A program made the position numbers and the translations under genes. Shown here piece after piece: positions 32,549 to 41,046 of a DNA stretch of 64,000 bases (its first letter is position 1; each line of letters begins with the position of its first letter). Source of the DNA: JBMNGN01 sp050949865 (GTDB lineage: Bacteria > Bacillota > Syntrophomonadia > Syntrophomonadales > Syntrophomonadaceae); NCBI GenBank assembly GCA_050949865.1, contig JBMNGN010000004.1, positions 434,001 through 498,000 of the forward strand. Reading direction: 5' to 3'. Under the pieces are notes generated by a model. The model had not been told where the DNA came from and ran no database searches. It saw nothing but the letters and a program-made list of their open reading frames with translations.

Positions 32549-34303
32549 ATGAGCGCTGTAGATAAACCTACCCTTCCTGAATCCCAGCCGAAAAAGGCAG
32601 AAAACGGCTCTACTAATTTTATTCAGGCAATTATCAACGAGGATTTGGAAAAGGGAAAAAACGGCAGTAGGGTCCATACCCGCTTTCCCCCTGAACCGAA
32701 CGGGTATTTACATATAGGACACGCCAAATCCATTTGTCTAAACTTTGGCCTGGCGGCGGGCAATTCGGGTTTATGTAACCTGAGATTTGATGACACTAAC
32801 CCCAGCAAAGAGGAAGCAGAATATGTGGAATCAATAAAGACCGATGTTAAATGGCTGGGTTTTGACTGGGATGATCGGCTTTTTTATGCTTCGGATTATT
32901 TTGAAAAGTTATATGACTATGCAATTCAATTAATCAAGGCGGGCAAGGCTTATGTATGTGATTTAAGTGCCCAGCAAATTAAGGAATACAGGGGAACATT
33001 GACTGAACCGGGAAAAGAGAGCCCTTACCGCCAGCGAACGGTAGAAGAAAACCTGGAACTGTTTGAGCAAATGCGGGCAGGAAAGTTTGAGGACGGTTCC
33101 CGGGTTCTGCGAGCCAAGATCGACATGGCTTCTCCCAACCTGAACCTGCGAGATCCGGTGATGTATAGAATTTTAAGGGCTACTCATCATAGAACTGGGG
33201 ATAAATGGTGTATATATCCTATGTATGATTATGCCCACCCTCTGTCTGATGCCCTGGAAAATATTACCCATTCAATATGCACCCTTGAATTTGCTGATCA
33301 CAGGCCGTTGTATGATTGGTTTATAGAAAATGTGGATTATTCGGCAGACGCTACTTCCCGGCCTGAACAGATAGAGTTTGCCAGGCTTAACCTAACCCAT
33401 ACGGTTATGAGCAAGCGAAAACTCAGGCAATTAGTTGAAGAAAAACATGTTTTAGGATGGGATGATCCCCGGATGCCAACCATTTCCGGTCTGAGGAGAA
33501 GAGGCTATACCCCGGAATCAATCAGGTCTTTTTGCGAGCGGATAGGAGTGGCCAAAAGGAACAGTATGGTTGATATTGCCTTGTTGGAATACTGTATCAG
33601 GGAAGAATTGAATTTGAAAGCACCACGGGTTATGGCGGTTTTGAGACCTTTAAAGGTGATAATAGTAAACTATCCGGAAGGCCAGGTTGAATGGTTGGAA
33701 GCCGAAAATAATCCAGAAAACCCGGATATGGGCACAAGACGCATACCGTTTTCCCGGGAGATTTTTATAGAGCAAGAAGACTTTATGGAAAATCCCCCCA
33801 GTAAGTTCCATCGCCTATCTCCGGGAAAAGAAGTTCGGCTTAAGAACGCTTATATTATCAAATGTCAAACAGTAATAAAGGATGAACATACCGGACAGAT
33901 ATTAGAACTCCATTGCAGCTATGACCCAGACTCCCGAAGGGGAGGGAGAACTGCCGGAAGAAGAGTAAAAGGCACCCTGCACTGGGTTTCTGCTCCTCAT
34001 GCGATTAAAGCGGAAGTCCGGTTATTTGATTATTTATTTACGGTCGAAAATCCTGAAGATGATGAAGCAGGCGATATTACATCCAAGTTGAATCCGAATT
34101 CTATGATCCGCTTGACCGAATGCAGGTTAGAACCCAGCTTGGAAGAAGAAGGCCAAAACCCGGAGACAAGGTATCAATTTCTAAGACAGGGGTACTTCTT
34201 TAAGGATCCTATTGATAGTACCAGAGACCTTCCGGTTTTTAACCGGATAGTTTCTTTAAGGGACTCCTGGGCTAAGATACACAACAAAACCTCGGACCAA
34301 TAG
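32549..34303 (+). CDS. glnS: Glutaminyl-tRNA synthetase
   Basis: 584 residues from ATG 32549, which lies 8 bases after AAAGGAGG; ATG 32543 is too close to the SD. Class I motifs: HIGH in PEPNGYLHIGHAKS and the KMSKS equivalent VMSKRKL. CTLEFADHRPLYDW and the C-terminal anticodon-binding barrels match GlnRS rather than GluRS. Charges tRNA-Gln directly. Many Firmicutes lack this enzyme and use GatCAB, so ancestral transfer is likely. Confidence 0.93.
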   Translation: MSAVDKPTLPESQPKKAENGSTNFIQAIINEDLEKGKNGSRVHTRFPPEPNGYLHIGHAKSICLNFGLAAGNSGLCNLRFDDTNPSKEEAEYVESIKTDVKWLGFDWDDRLFYASDYFEKLYDYAIQLIKAGKAYVCDLSAQQIKEYRGTLTEPGKESPYRQRTVEENLELFEQMRAGKFEDGSRVLRAKIDMASPNLNLRDPVMYRILRATHHRTGDKWCIYPMYDYAHPLSDALENITHSICTLEFADHRPLYDWFIENVDYSADATSRPEQIEFARLNLTHTVMSKRKLRQLVEEKHVLGWDDPRMPTISGLRRRGYTPESIRSFCERIGVAKRNSMVDIALLEYCIREELNLKAPRVMAVLRPLKVIIVNYPEGQVEWLEAENNPENPDMGTRRIPFSREIFIEQEDFMENPPSKFHRLSPGKEVRLKNAYIIKCQTVIKDEHTGQILELHCSYDPDSRRGGRTAGRRVKGTLHWVSAPHAIKAEVRLFDYLFTVENPEDDEAGDITSKLNPNSMIRLTECRLEPSLEEEGQNPETRYQFLRQGYFFKDPIDSTRDLPVFNRIVSLRDSWAKIHNKTSDQ

Positions 34304-34308
34304 TTGAT

Positions 34309-35220
34309 TCAGCTAGACAGTAAAAGGAAAAGGCTGGTGGTTATAAATTTGAAGGTGTTGATTATCCTGTTCAGGAAGGTGTATTCACATTTATAATCAG
34401 GCAGGGTAATATTTAACACCGGTTCTCCAAGGTATAGGGAATGGTTTGTCGGCAATATTCCTGAATAAATATGATCACCGGCCTGGTCTTTCACGTTTAT
34501 TGTTGCGGGGGTCAGCCCGGTAATAGTGATATACCCTTCCTCTTGGGCACTGACCTGGTAAGTTCCATCTGCTACCTGAGTTACATTAATATTCATACCG
34601 GACAACAATACCCGGTTTTGGATCTGGATGCTCTTAATATACAGGAATCTTGGATTAAAAGCTTCGCTTGCACTATAGTACCCTGTATCCCACCAACAGC
34701 CATGCCAGAAACCGCCTCGGGATTTGTTAGGGAAGATGGAGCTTTCCAGTACCTTAATCCTTTTACTGTCTGGGGCTTCAACTACCCAGGCTACATGACC
34801 GGGACGGAATAAGCCTCTATTCCCGCGACTCACACTGTCATCAGGCTGGACAATCATGATGCTGTTTTTGTAAGGCCTTTCGCTTAGTCCTAGCACATAG
34901 GTCATATCCTTTTGAGAAATGGATAGATTGCCCAAATTTATCCACTTTAAAGCACTGCCTGCTACCGGTAAACAGACTCCCCAGATTTGATATGCCATCT
35001 CCCAGGCGAACCAAACACAATTACCTCCACCAAATAACCGGAAAAAGTATGGTGGAGTTTTAAAATCCCTAATATCGACAGGACGATCTATACTCGCTTC
35101 AGAGGCAGTTGGGAAGGGCATTATAAGGCTGGCCATGATGATTATTACCATTATGGTCCGGATAATTACCACCTCCATGGAATCAAGTGTTATTATTGTG
35201 TGTCTTAGAAACAACTCCAT
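34309..35220 (-). CDS. Secreted CHAP-domain amidase-like protein
   Basis: Up to 303 residues; the start is uncertain because no ATG has a good SD (an internal ATG at 35178 overlaps GGAGGTGG). A hydrophobic signal segment (IIRTIMVIIIMASLIM) is followed by a CHAP domain with the catalytic Cys in GGNCVWFAWE and His in RPGHVAWVVEA. The C-terminus is a beta-rich PEGA-like region (ITGLTPATINVKD). CHAP enzymes cut peptidoglycan peptides or amides; it could also act on a small peptide. Convergent with glnS. Confidence 0.7.
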   Translation of the reverse strand: MELFLRHTIITLDSMEVVIIRTIMVIIIMASLIMPFPTASEASIDRPVDIRDFKTPPYFFRLFGGGNCVWFAWEMAYQIWGVCLPVAGSALKWINLGNLSISQKDMTYVLGLSERPYKNSIMIVQPDDSVSRGNRGLFRPGHVAWVVEAPDSKRIKVLESSIFPNKSRGGFWHGCWWDTGYYSASEAFNPRFLYIKSIQIQNRVLLSGMNINVTQVADGTYQVSAQEEGYITITGLTPATINVKDQAGDHIYSGILPTNHSLYLGEPVLNITLPDYKCEYTFLNRIINTFKFITTSLFLLLSS

Positions 35221-35422
35221 CCATGGTAATTAATAGTTTATTCGCCTGAACCATATACACAAAAGGCCATGGTTAGAGGATTTCTCTTATACATTGTCTA
35301 ATCTTGGGGATTTGTCCCGGAAAATTAATTTAAACAAATTAAAGGATTTTTTCATTTGTTGGTCGAAAAAACCAGAATAGGTAATTCGGCCTAGTGAAGC
35401 TATAAAATATAGGAGTAAAAAA

Positions 35423-35885
35423 ATGGTGAACAATGTTTTGTATTTTCTGCAGTCGGTACCAGAGGGGATAGGAATTATCGCCCTTAGCCTCGCCTATGCC
35501 CGGGTATCCCTGCGATGGAAGACTATAATCGTGGGCGGAATCCTGCTCTCGGTGCTTACTTTTATTATCAGATCACTGCCGGTAACCTTTGGGTTACACC
35601 TGGTGGTCTGCATTTTTGTAATTTTCATAGCCATCGTTAAGATGACTTATGTGCCGGGCCCTAAGGCAGTTATTGCAGTTTTCGCCAGTGTGGTTACCCT
35701 GGCATTGCTGGAATATGTTGTAAGCGGAATGGTACTTTACGTTCATGAGCCTTGATCCGGTTACTGCAACGGCTGACGAGGTGTTCTGGACCAAAGTCGG
35801 AATTGTTCAGGCCATCCTAATGATTGTTTTGGCTTTGGCGGTTTCCAGATTCTATAGACCGCAGCCAAACGGGTGGAGAGAATGA
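35423..35885 (+). pseudogene. Agr-linked multi-spanning membrane protein, interrupted by a frameshift
   Basis: The first frame (35423-35755) encodes 110 residues with four hydrophobic helices and stops just after GMVLYVHEP. A second frame (35745-35885) supplies MSLDPVTATADEVFWTKVGIV followed by another helix and ends in ATGA overlapping agrB. Removing one base near 35741 fuses them into about 153 residues of continuous membrane protein. Proteins like this accompany agrB in some Clostridia. It could be a broken gene, a base-call error or a real programmed shift. SD AGGAG is present at the start. Confidence 0.6.
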
Positions 35886-36496
35886 GCAGGATTAGTTTTT
35901 GTAAGAAATGGGCAGCGGCCTTGTCTGCCCAACAAAACCTCTCGCCTGAAACAGAATCGGTAGTTGCCTTTGCTATTGAAGTACTTTTTATAAATTTAAT
36001 TAATTTAGTCCTTACCCTGTCGATAGGGTGGATACTTGGAGTCTTTGTAGAGACCGCCATTGTTCTGTTTACTGTAGCCGTGTTCAGGCATACAGCTGGT
36101 GGGGCCCATTCAGAATCACCCTGGAGGTGTGCAGCAGGTACAGCGATTGTGTTTCCCTTACTAGGGGTACTGGGTAACCTGATGACCTCCTTACCCTCAG
36201 TTTTATGCGACATGGTTTCTGTTCTTGCCATAGGGGTAGGGTTTTACTTGATATATAAGTACGCACCGGTAGATTCCCCGGCAGCTCCGATAGTATCTTT
36301 ACAAAGAAGGAATAGTTTAAGAAATAAGGCCTTTTGGGCGATGGCAATTTTTTCTCTGGTTATAATAGGTGCAGCGATGACGGATTACTCTTATTCCAGG
36401 ATCGTTCAGCAGGGTGCAGCCCTGGGAGTCCTGTGGGTTAGTCTTAATTTAAGTAATTTAGGAATTCGCTTGTGGTCTGTAATAGATCATATATAA
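35882..36496 (+). CDS. agrB: AgrB-type peptide-processing membrane protease
   Basis: 204 residues from ATG 35882, overlapping the upstream frame by 4 bp. Conserved R-H-x-GG-x-H motif with catalytic His76 and Cys83 (FRHTAGGAHSESPWRC), the same seven-residue spacing as in S. aureus AgrB. Six hydrophobic segments. It cleaves the C-terminal tail of the AgrD precursor and forms the thiolactone. agrD follows 26 bp downstream. Confidence 0.93.
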   Translation: MSRISFCKKWAAALSAQQNLSPETESVVAFAIEVLFINLINLVLTLSIGWILGVFVETAIVLFTVAVFRHTAGGAHSESPWRCAAGTAIVFPLLGVLGNLMTSLPSVLCDMVSVLAIGVGFYLIYKYAPVDSPAAPIVSLQRRNSLRNKAFWAMAIFSLVIIGAAMTDYSYSRIVQQGAALGVLWVSLNLSNLGIRLWSVIDHI

Positions 36497-36522
36497 AAAC
36501 CTATTGAAAGGAGGTCCTTTGC

Positions 36523-36654
36523 ATGAAAAGATATTTCTATCGCTTTTCAGGACTTATGGTAGTTGCATTAGTAGCAGTAGCGAAGATAGGAATAACCCCA
36601 TTATGTTTCTTTTCTCATTACCAGCCAGAAGTACCCGATTGCCTAAGGAAGTAG
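36523..36654 (+). CDS. agrD: AgrD-type cyclic lactone autoinducer precursor
   Basis: 43 residues with a strong SD (GAAAGGAGG). An amphipathic, membrane-seeking N-terminal helix (MKRYFYRFSGLMVVALVAVA) precedes Cys28 in PLCFFSHY, then the acidic tail QPEVPDCLRK typical of AgrD tails. The mature signal would be a thiolactone ring starting at Cys28; the ring end is probably at His32 or Tyr33. A second Cys40 lies in the tail and should be removed. Processed by the adjacent AgrB. Confidence 0.9.
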   Translation: MKRYFYRFSGLMVVALVAVAKIGITPLCFFSHYQPEVPDCLRK

Positions 36655-36658
36655 TCCT

Positions 36659-36695
36659 AAAGAGGTGGGTTACCCACCTCTTTAATATGTCTTTT
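36659..36695 (+). terminator. Terminator of the agr operon
   Basis: An 11-bp stem (AAAGAGGTGGG with CCCACCTCTTT) with a 3-nt loop, followed by a T-rich tail. It ends just 20 bp before the GGDEF gene. Confidence 0.85.
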
Positions 36696-36714
36696 TGATT
36701 TTAGAGGTGAACCA

Positions 36715-38459
36715 ATGAAGATTCTTGAAGGGGAGCAGAAAAGGCAGAAAGAGGTTTACGAGAATATAACCATAACTCATATGTTTTGCCTTTTTGCATT
36801 AATGTTCGCCTTGGCTTTAAGAGAAGATATTTTTTCCAGCAATAATCATTATGTTATCAATATGCAGGGCCTGCTTTTTTTATCGTTTGTACTTATAGGT
36901 TTTGCTGCTATTACTCTGTATAATTCAAAATATTCTGGGACACTTCCTCCAAAAAGCCACTTTTCATGGGTGGATTTTATCTATAGCAGTTTCCCTTTGC
37001 TGGTAGCAGGTTTAACCATATTTATAGTTGAAGACCGGTTATATTATCCTCAGGCTATTCTTTTACTACCGGTTATCATAATGGCTTCTACCGGTGGTAA
37101 AAAACCGGGATTAGTTATGGCAGCCTTTACTACTGGAGTGCTTCTGACCTACAGTCATATAATAGTTTACCCTGGTTCTTCCGTTTTTAGTTTAATAGAG
37201 GCTAATCTGATTTTTATTAGCGTAATTTTTATTATAGGGTGGTTCGTAGGAGTTCAAACCGACCTGGAAAAGCAGTACCGCCAGCAATTAACCAGACTGG
37301 CCAACACGGACATGCTGACCGGCTTATATAATCACCGGTATTTCCAGGAGAAACTACAGGAATATTTTGAAAAGGCCACCGAAACCAATCCATTATCATT
37401 AATATTTATTGATATAGATGATTTCAAATATTATAACGATAGTTTTGGTCATGTGGCTGGTGATTATATTTTAAGTACCATGGGGGCCATCCTGGAAAAA
37501 AGGATTAAAAATGGTTTTGTTGCGCGGTATGGAGGAGATGAGTTTGTTATTGTCCTTCCCAATCACAGTGCAAACCAGGCCTTTGAAGTAGCGCAAGATT
37601 TAAGGAACCAGGTAAAAAACCGGAAGTTCCCGTATGAAGAACACCAGCCGCAAGGGAAAATAGCCATATCCTGTGGTATAGCGACTGCACCGTCACAAGC
37701 GCGCAGCCAAAAGGAATTAATTAAATATGCCGATGAGGCATTATTTAAGGCTAAAAGCCTGGATGAAAGTAAGATCGAATTGTACTCTTCCATGTTTGAA
37801 AACTTAAAGATTGAAAAAGGGGAGGAAGAGCTAATAAACTCCTTAAAGACCCTGGTATCAATCATAAATGCCAAAGATAGGTATACTTATGGTCATTCAG
37901 AAAGGGTAACTGATTATGCTGTAAAGCTAGCAAGAAAGATACGGCTTCCTGAGGATCAGATAGGAGTTCTCCGTTATGCGGCCTTTTTGCATGATATAGG
38001 TAAGATAGAGATAGATAGAGAGATTTTAAACAAAGAATCCAATCTGAATGCGGAAGAGTGGAACATTCTTAAGCAACATCCGAGGTGGGGCAGTGAAATT
38101 ATAATGTCGGTCAAAAACCTGCAACCGGCCGCGGAGGTGGTATTAAACCATCATGAAAATTATGATGGTTCAGGGTACCCGGCAGGGCTCAAGGAAATGA
38201 TATCCCCCTCTTAGCCAGGATTATCAGGTTGGCGGATAGCTATGATGCCATGATATCTAACCGGCCATACAAAAGGAGATGCACCCAGGAAGACGCTTTA
38301 ATGGATATTGAAAAGGGCAAGGGGATTACATTTGATCCGGATTTGATTCAACCTTTTATAGAAGTTGTCAGAGAAAATTGCTACGTTAACCCGATGAGTC
38401 TGCCTATGGTTCGCCAGATAGGTATTATGGACAAGATGGATGCAAAAGGGTATGGCTAA
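36715..38459 (+). pseudogene. Membrane GGDEF + HD-GYP c-di-GMP protein with a late frameshift
   Basis: About 581 residues when one base is restored near 38190. Five or six membrane helices (about 20-185), a GGDEF domain with an intact active site (YGGDEF, Gly273-Phe277; DIDDFKYYNDSFGH) and an HD-GYP domain with HDIGK (His426) and HHENYDGSGYP. In the given sequence the frame shifts after YPAGLK and stops at 38214; the other frame continues with NDIPLLARIIRLADSYDAM to 38459. It could both make and break c-di-GMP. Only the end of the HD-GYP domain is affected. Confidence 0.75.
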
Positions 38460-39008
38460 AAAAGGATAACCACATTTTAGTTAGCTGCCTAATGGCCTGT
38501 TCAATGGTTAGCCCGTTGTTTAAAAGGAATTCTGGGTTTAATACGGCTCGAAACGAAGCAACCATGGTTGCCGAAACTATTCTAAAATCTATCCCCGCCG
38601 TACATTCCGGGTACTGGCGGGCGATTTGGTCTAAAACCGAATTAAGTATCTCTAATCTGGCCCCTTCCATCCGGTCATAAATATGGGGATAATACTGTTT
38701 TAGTTCCTTTACAACCTGGACATTTACCAGGAACTGGGCCCGGGATGCGAGATAGGTCAAAAAGGACTCCATAATCCGATCAGCGGAAGGCTCGGTTTGA
38801 AGGATATGTCTAATGCATTGTCGGCTATTCTGCATGAAATCATCCAGGGTAGCCTCAATCATGCTTTCTTTGCTTAAAAAGTGACGGTAGACGGTAGCTT
38901 TGCTTAAACCACTGCGGGATACGCCAGTTCATCCATGGTAAAGCCGGTCAGCCCCCTCAACCGGATTAATTCCATACACGCTTTGATTATCCTCTCCCTA
39001 TTATTCAT
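38425..39008 (-). pseudogene. TetR-family repressor with a frameshift in the DNA-binding domain
   Basis: From ATG 39008 the frame reads MNNRERIIKACMELIRLRGL and TGFTMDELA, then shifts near 38920 and stops. The next frame continues SRSGLSKATVYRHFLSKESMIEATLD, which is the TetR recognition helix, and runs to 38425. One missing base restores about 194 residues. It lies just downstream of the exporter operon on the same strand and would regulate it. It overlaps the end of the convergent GGDEF gene by 35 bp. Confidence 0.75.
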
Positions 39009-39023
39009 GGTTAACCTCCAATA

Positions 39024-40139
39024 TTAGGTGATTCTTTTCTTAAACTTAAGGATGCTGACGGTTAGAAACAACATGGAGAACAACAAGAGGCAAGTTACCT
39101 GTCCGGCTAGATAGCTGAATCCGATCCCCTTAAGCATAATTCCCCGAATTATATCCAAATAATAAGTCAGCGGGATAATATTGCTGATATAGTATATTAT
39201 CTTGGGCATAGCGTCACGAGGAAAAAGAAACCCTGACAAAAGAATGCTGGGGAGCATCACGAAAAATGACATTTGGAAGGCCTGCATTTGATTCTGGGCC
39301 AGGTTGGAGATCATTAAGCCCAGACCCAGGGATGCGGTTATAAAAAACAGGGTCAAAGCATATAGTTCAAGCAAACTTCCCCGGATAGGTACTTTAAAGA
39401 AAACAGTTCCGACTATAAGGGCTACCGTTATCTGCAAATATCCCAGGAGAATATAGGGGATTATTTTGCCGATCATCAATTCGTAGGATTTGATGGGGGT
39501 GACTACTAACTGTTCCAGGGTACCCCGTTCCCTTTCCCGCACAATCGCTACCGAGGTTATTATAACCATGGTCATTGTAACTATAATTCCCAGAATTGCT
39601 GGAACCATGTAAAAGGCAGTAATTCCATCCGGATTATACCATGGCCGTACCCGGATATCGTAGGGGGGATTATCAATGGATAATTTCTGGGAAATCAATT
39701 GTTGGGATTTTAAAAGCCCGATGGCATTTGCGGTTGCTATAGCCTGATTGGCTACCATGTTGTCGCTGGCATCTACTACTACCTGAACCACCGACGATTC
39801 TCCCCTGTTGATGGTGCGAGCAAAATCTGGCGGTATTACGATACCTACCTTGGCCTTTCCGCTGTCAATCCACATAGTTATCTTCTCATAACTATCAACC
39901 GAGTCAATAATAGAAAAGTAGCCGGATGCAGTAAAAGCATTTAGCAAATCCCGGCTTGGCTGGGAAAGGGACTGGTCGTAAATGACGGTTGGGATATACT
40001 TCACTTCAGTTTGAATAGCATAGCCGAACAACAGTAATTGCACCAGGGGAATCATAAAGATTAAACCTAGAGTCATTCGATCCCGGCGCATTTGGATAAA
40101 CTCTTTTTTTACAATTGCTGCAATCCTATTCATTAACAC
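39024..40139 (-). CDS. ABC-2 type exporter permease (YhhJ/YbhR-like)
   Basis: 371 residues. An N-terminal helix follows IVKKEFIQMRRDRMTL, then a large external domain (about 45-170), and five C-terminal helices with the VRERERGTLEQLVVTPI motif of ABC2_membrane_3 permeases. It overlaps the upstream ATPase gene by 14 bp. With the two ATPases and the HlyD protein it would form a drug or lipid exporter. Only one permease is present, so it should homodimerise. Confidence 0.9.
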   Translation of the reverse strand: MLMNRIAAIVKKEFIQMRRDRMTLGLIFMIPLVQLLLFGYAIQTEVKYIPTVIYDQSLSQPSRDLLNAFTASGYFSIIDSVDSYEKITMWIDSGKAKVGIVIPPDFARTINRGESSVVQVVVDASDNMVANQAIATANAIGLLKSQQLISQKLSIDNPPYDIRVRPWYNPDGITAFYMVPAILGIIVTMTMVIITSVAIVRERERGTLEQLVVTPIKSYELMIGKIIPYILLGYLQITVALIVGTVFFKVPIRGSLLELYALTLFFITASLGLGLMISNLAQNQMQAFQMSFFVMLPSILLSGFLFPRDAMPKIIYYISNIIPLTYYLDIIRGIMLKGIGFSYLAGQVTCLLLFSMLFLTVSILKFKKRIT

Positions 40140-41046
40140 TTACCTCCGTCCGGGAAAGGTTTATAAAAACATCTTCCAGAGTTGGCAGCACTGGTTCTGG
40201 CTTAACCCCGGCATAATCACCAATGATTTTGCTGTCAGACCAGCTATTGACTCTCACCCGAATACTGGAGCCAAATATATAGCATTCTTTTACACCGGGC
40301 AATTCCTGCAGGCCTTTTATAACCTGCAAGGGATTATCAACTGCCAGTTTGAACATATTGCCCTGTATCAGGTCCTGCTTCAGGCGATGAGGAGTGTTTA
40401 AAGCAATTAAATTCCCCTGGTTAAAAAAAGCAATTCTATCACACCTTTCAGCCTCATCCATAAAATGGGTGGTTATTATTACGGTCACTTTCTTTTGGGT
40501 AAGCTTCTTGACTATATCAAAAAACCGGCGCCTGCTGGTAGGGCTAACCCCGCTGGTTGGTTCATCCAGGAATACGATAGAGGGGTCGGAAATAATAGCG
40601 CAGGCCAAGGCTAGACGCTGTTTAAACCCCTGGCTCAGGTTGGCAACCAGCTGGTAGGGTTCCTTTTCCAGCCCGGTTAATAAGAGCATTTCGGTTAATT
40701 TGCTTTTCCTGGTCCGGGAAGGAATACCGTACAGGCCGGCATAAAAATCCAGGTTCTCCAGGACGGTAAGGTCTTCGTAAAGGCTGAATTTTTGGGACAT
40801 ATAACCGATCTGTTTTTTTATCGCTTCCGGGTTCTTGGTTAAATCATATCCCAGTATTTGCCCGGAACCGGAGGTAGGTTCCAGGATCCCGCATAGCATC
40901 CTGATGGCAGTTGATTTGCCGGCTCCGTTGGGGCCAAGAAAGCCGCAAATTTCACCCCGGTTAATAGACAGGCTTATGCGGTTAACCGCAGTAAAATCCC
41001 CGAATTTCTTAGTTAAATCCCTGGTGACTACTACCGGTTCAATCAT
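40126..41046 (-). CDS. ABC exporter ATPase (second of two)
   Basis: 306 residues. Walker A GPNGAGKST, Walker B IVFLDEPTSGVSP, signature LSQGFKQRLALACA (degenerate LSxG) and His in ITTHFMDEA. A CcmA/DrrA-like C-terminal extension (about 215-300) follows. It overlaps its neighbours by 8 and 14 bp. Confidence 0.9.
   Translation of the reverse strand: MIEPVVVTRDLTKKFGDFTAVNRISLSINRGEICGFLGPNGAGKSTAIRMLCGILEPTSGSGQILGYDLTKNPEAIKKQIGYMSQKFSLYEDLTVLENLDFYAGLYGIPSRTRKSKLTEMLLLTGLEKEPYQLVANLSQGFKQRLALACAIISDPSIVFLDEPTSGVSPTSRRRFFDIVKKLTQKKVTVIITTHFMDEAERCDRIAFFNQGNLIALNTPHRLKQDLIQGNMFKLAVDNPLQVIKGLQELPGVKECYIFGSSIRVRVNSWSDSKIIGDYAGVKPEPVLPTLEDVFINLSRTEVSVNE

Noticed and set aside
35350..35380. Spo0A-box-like sequence TGGTCGAA before the agr locus
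   Set aside because: Seven of eight bases match a short motif in AT-rich DNA; expected by chance and no second site.
38492..38680. 62-codon plus-strand frame
   Set aside because: Antisense to the TetR C-terminal domain, whose protein sequence is family-like.
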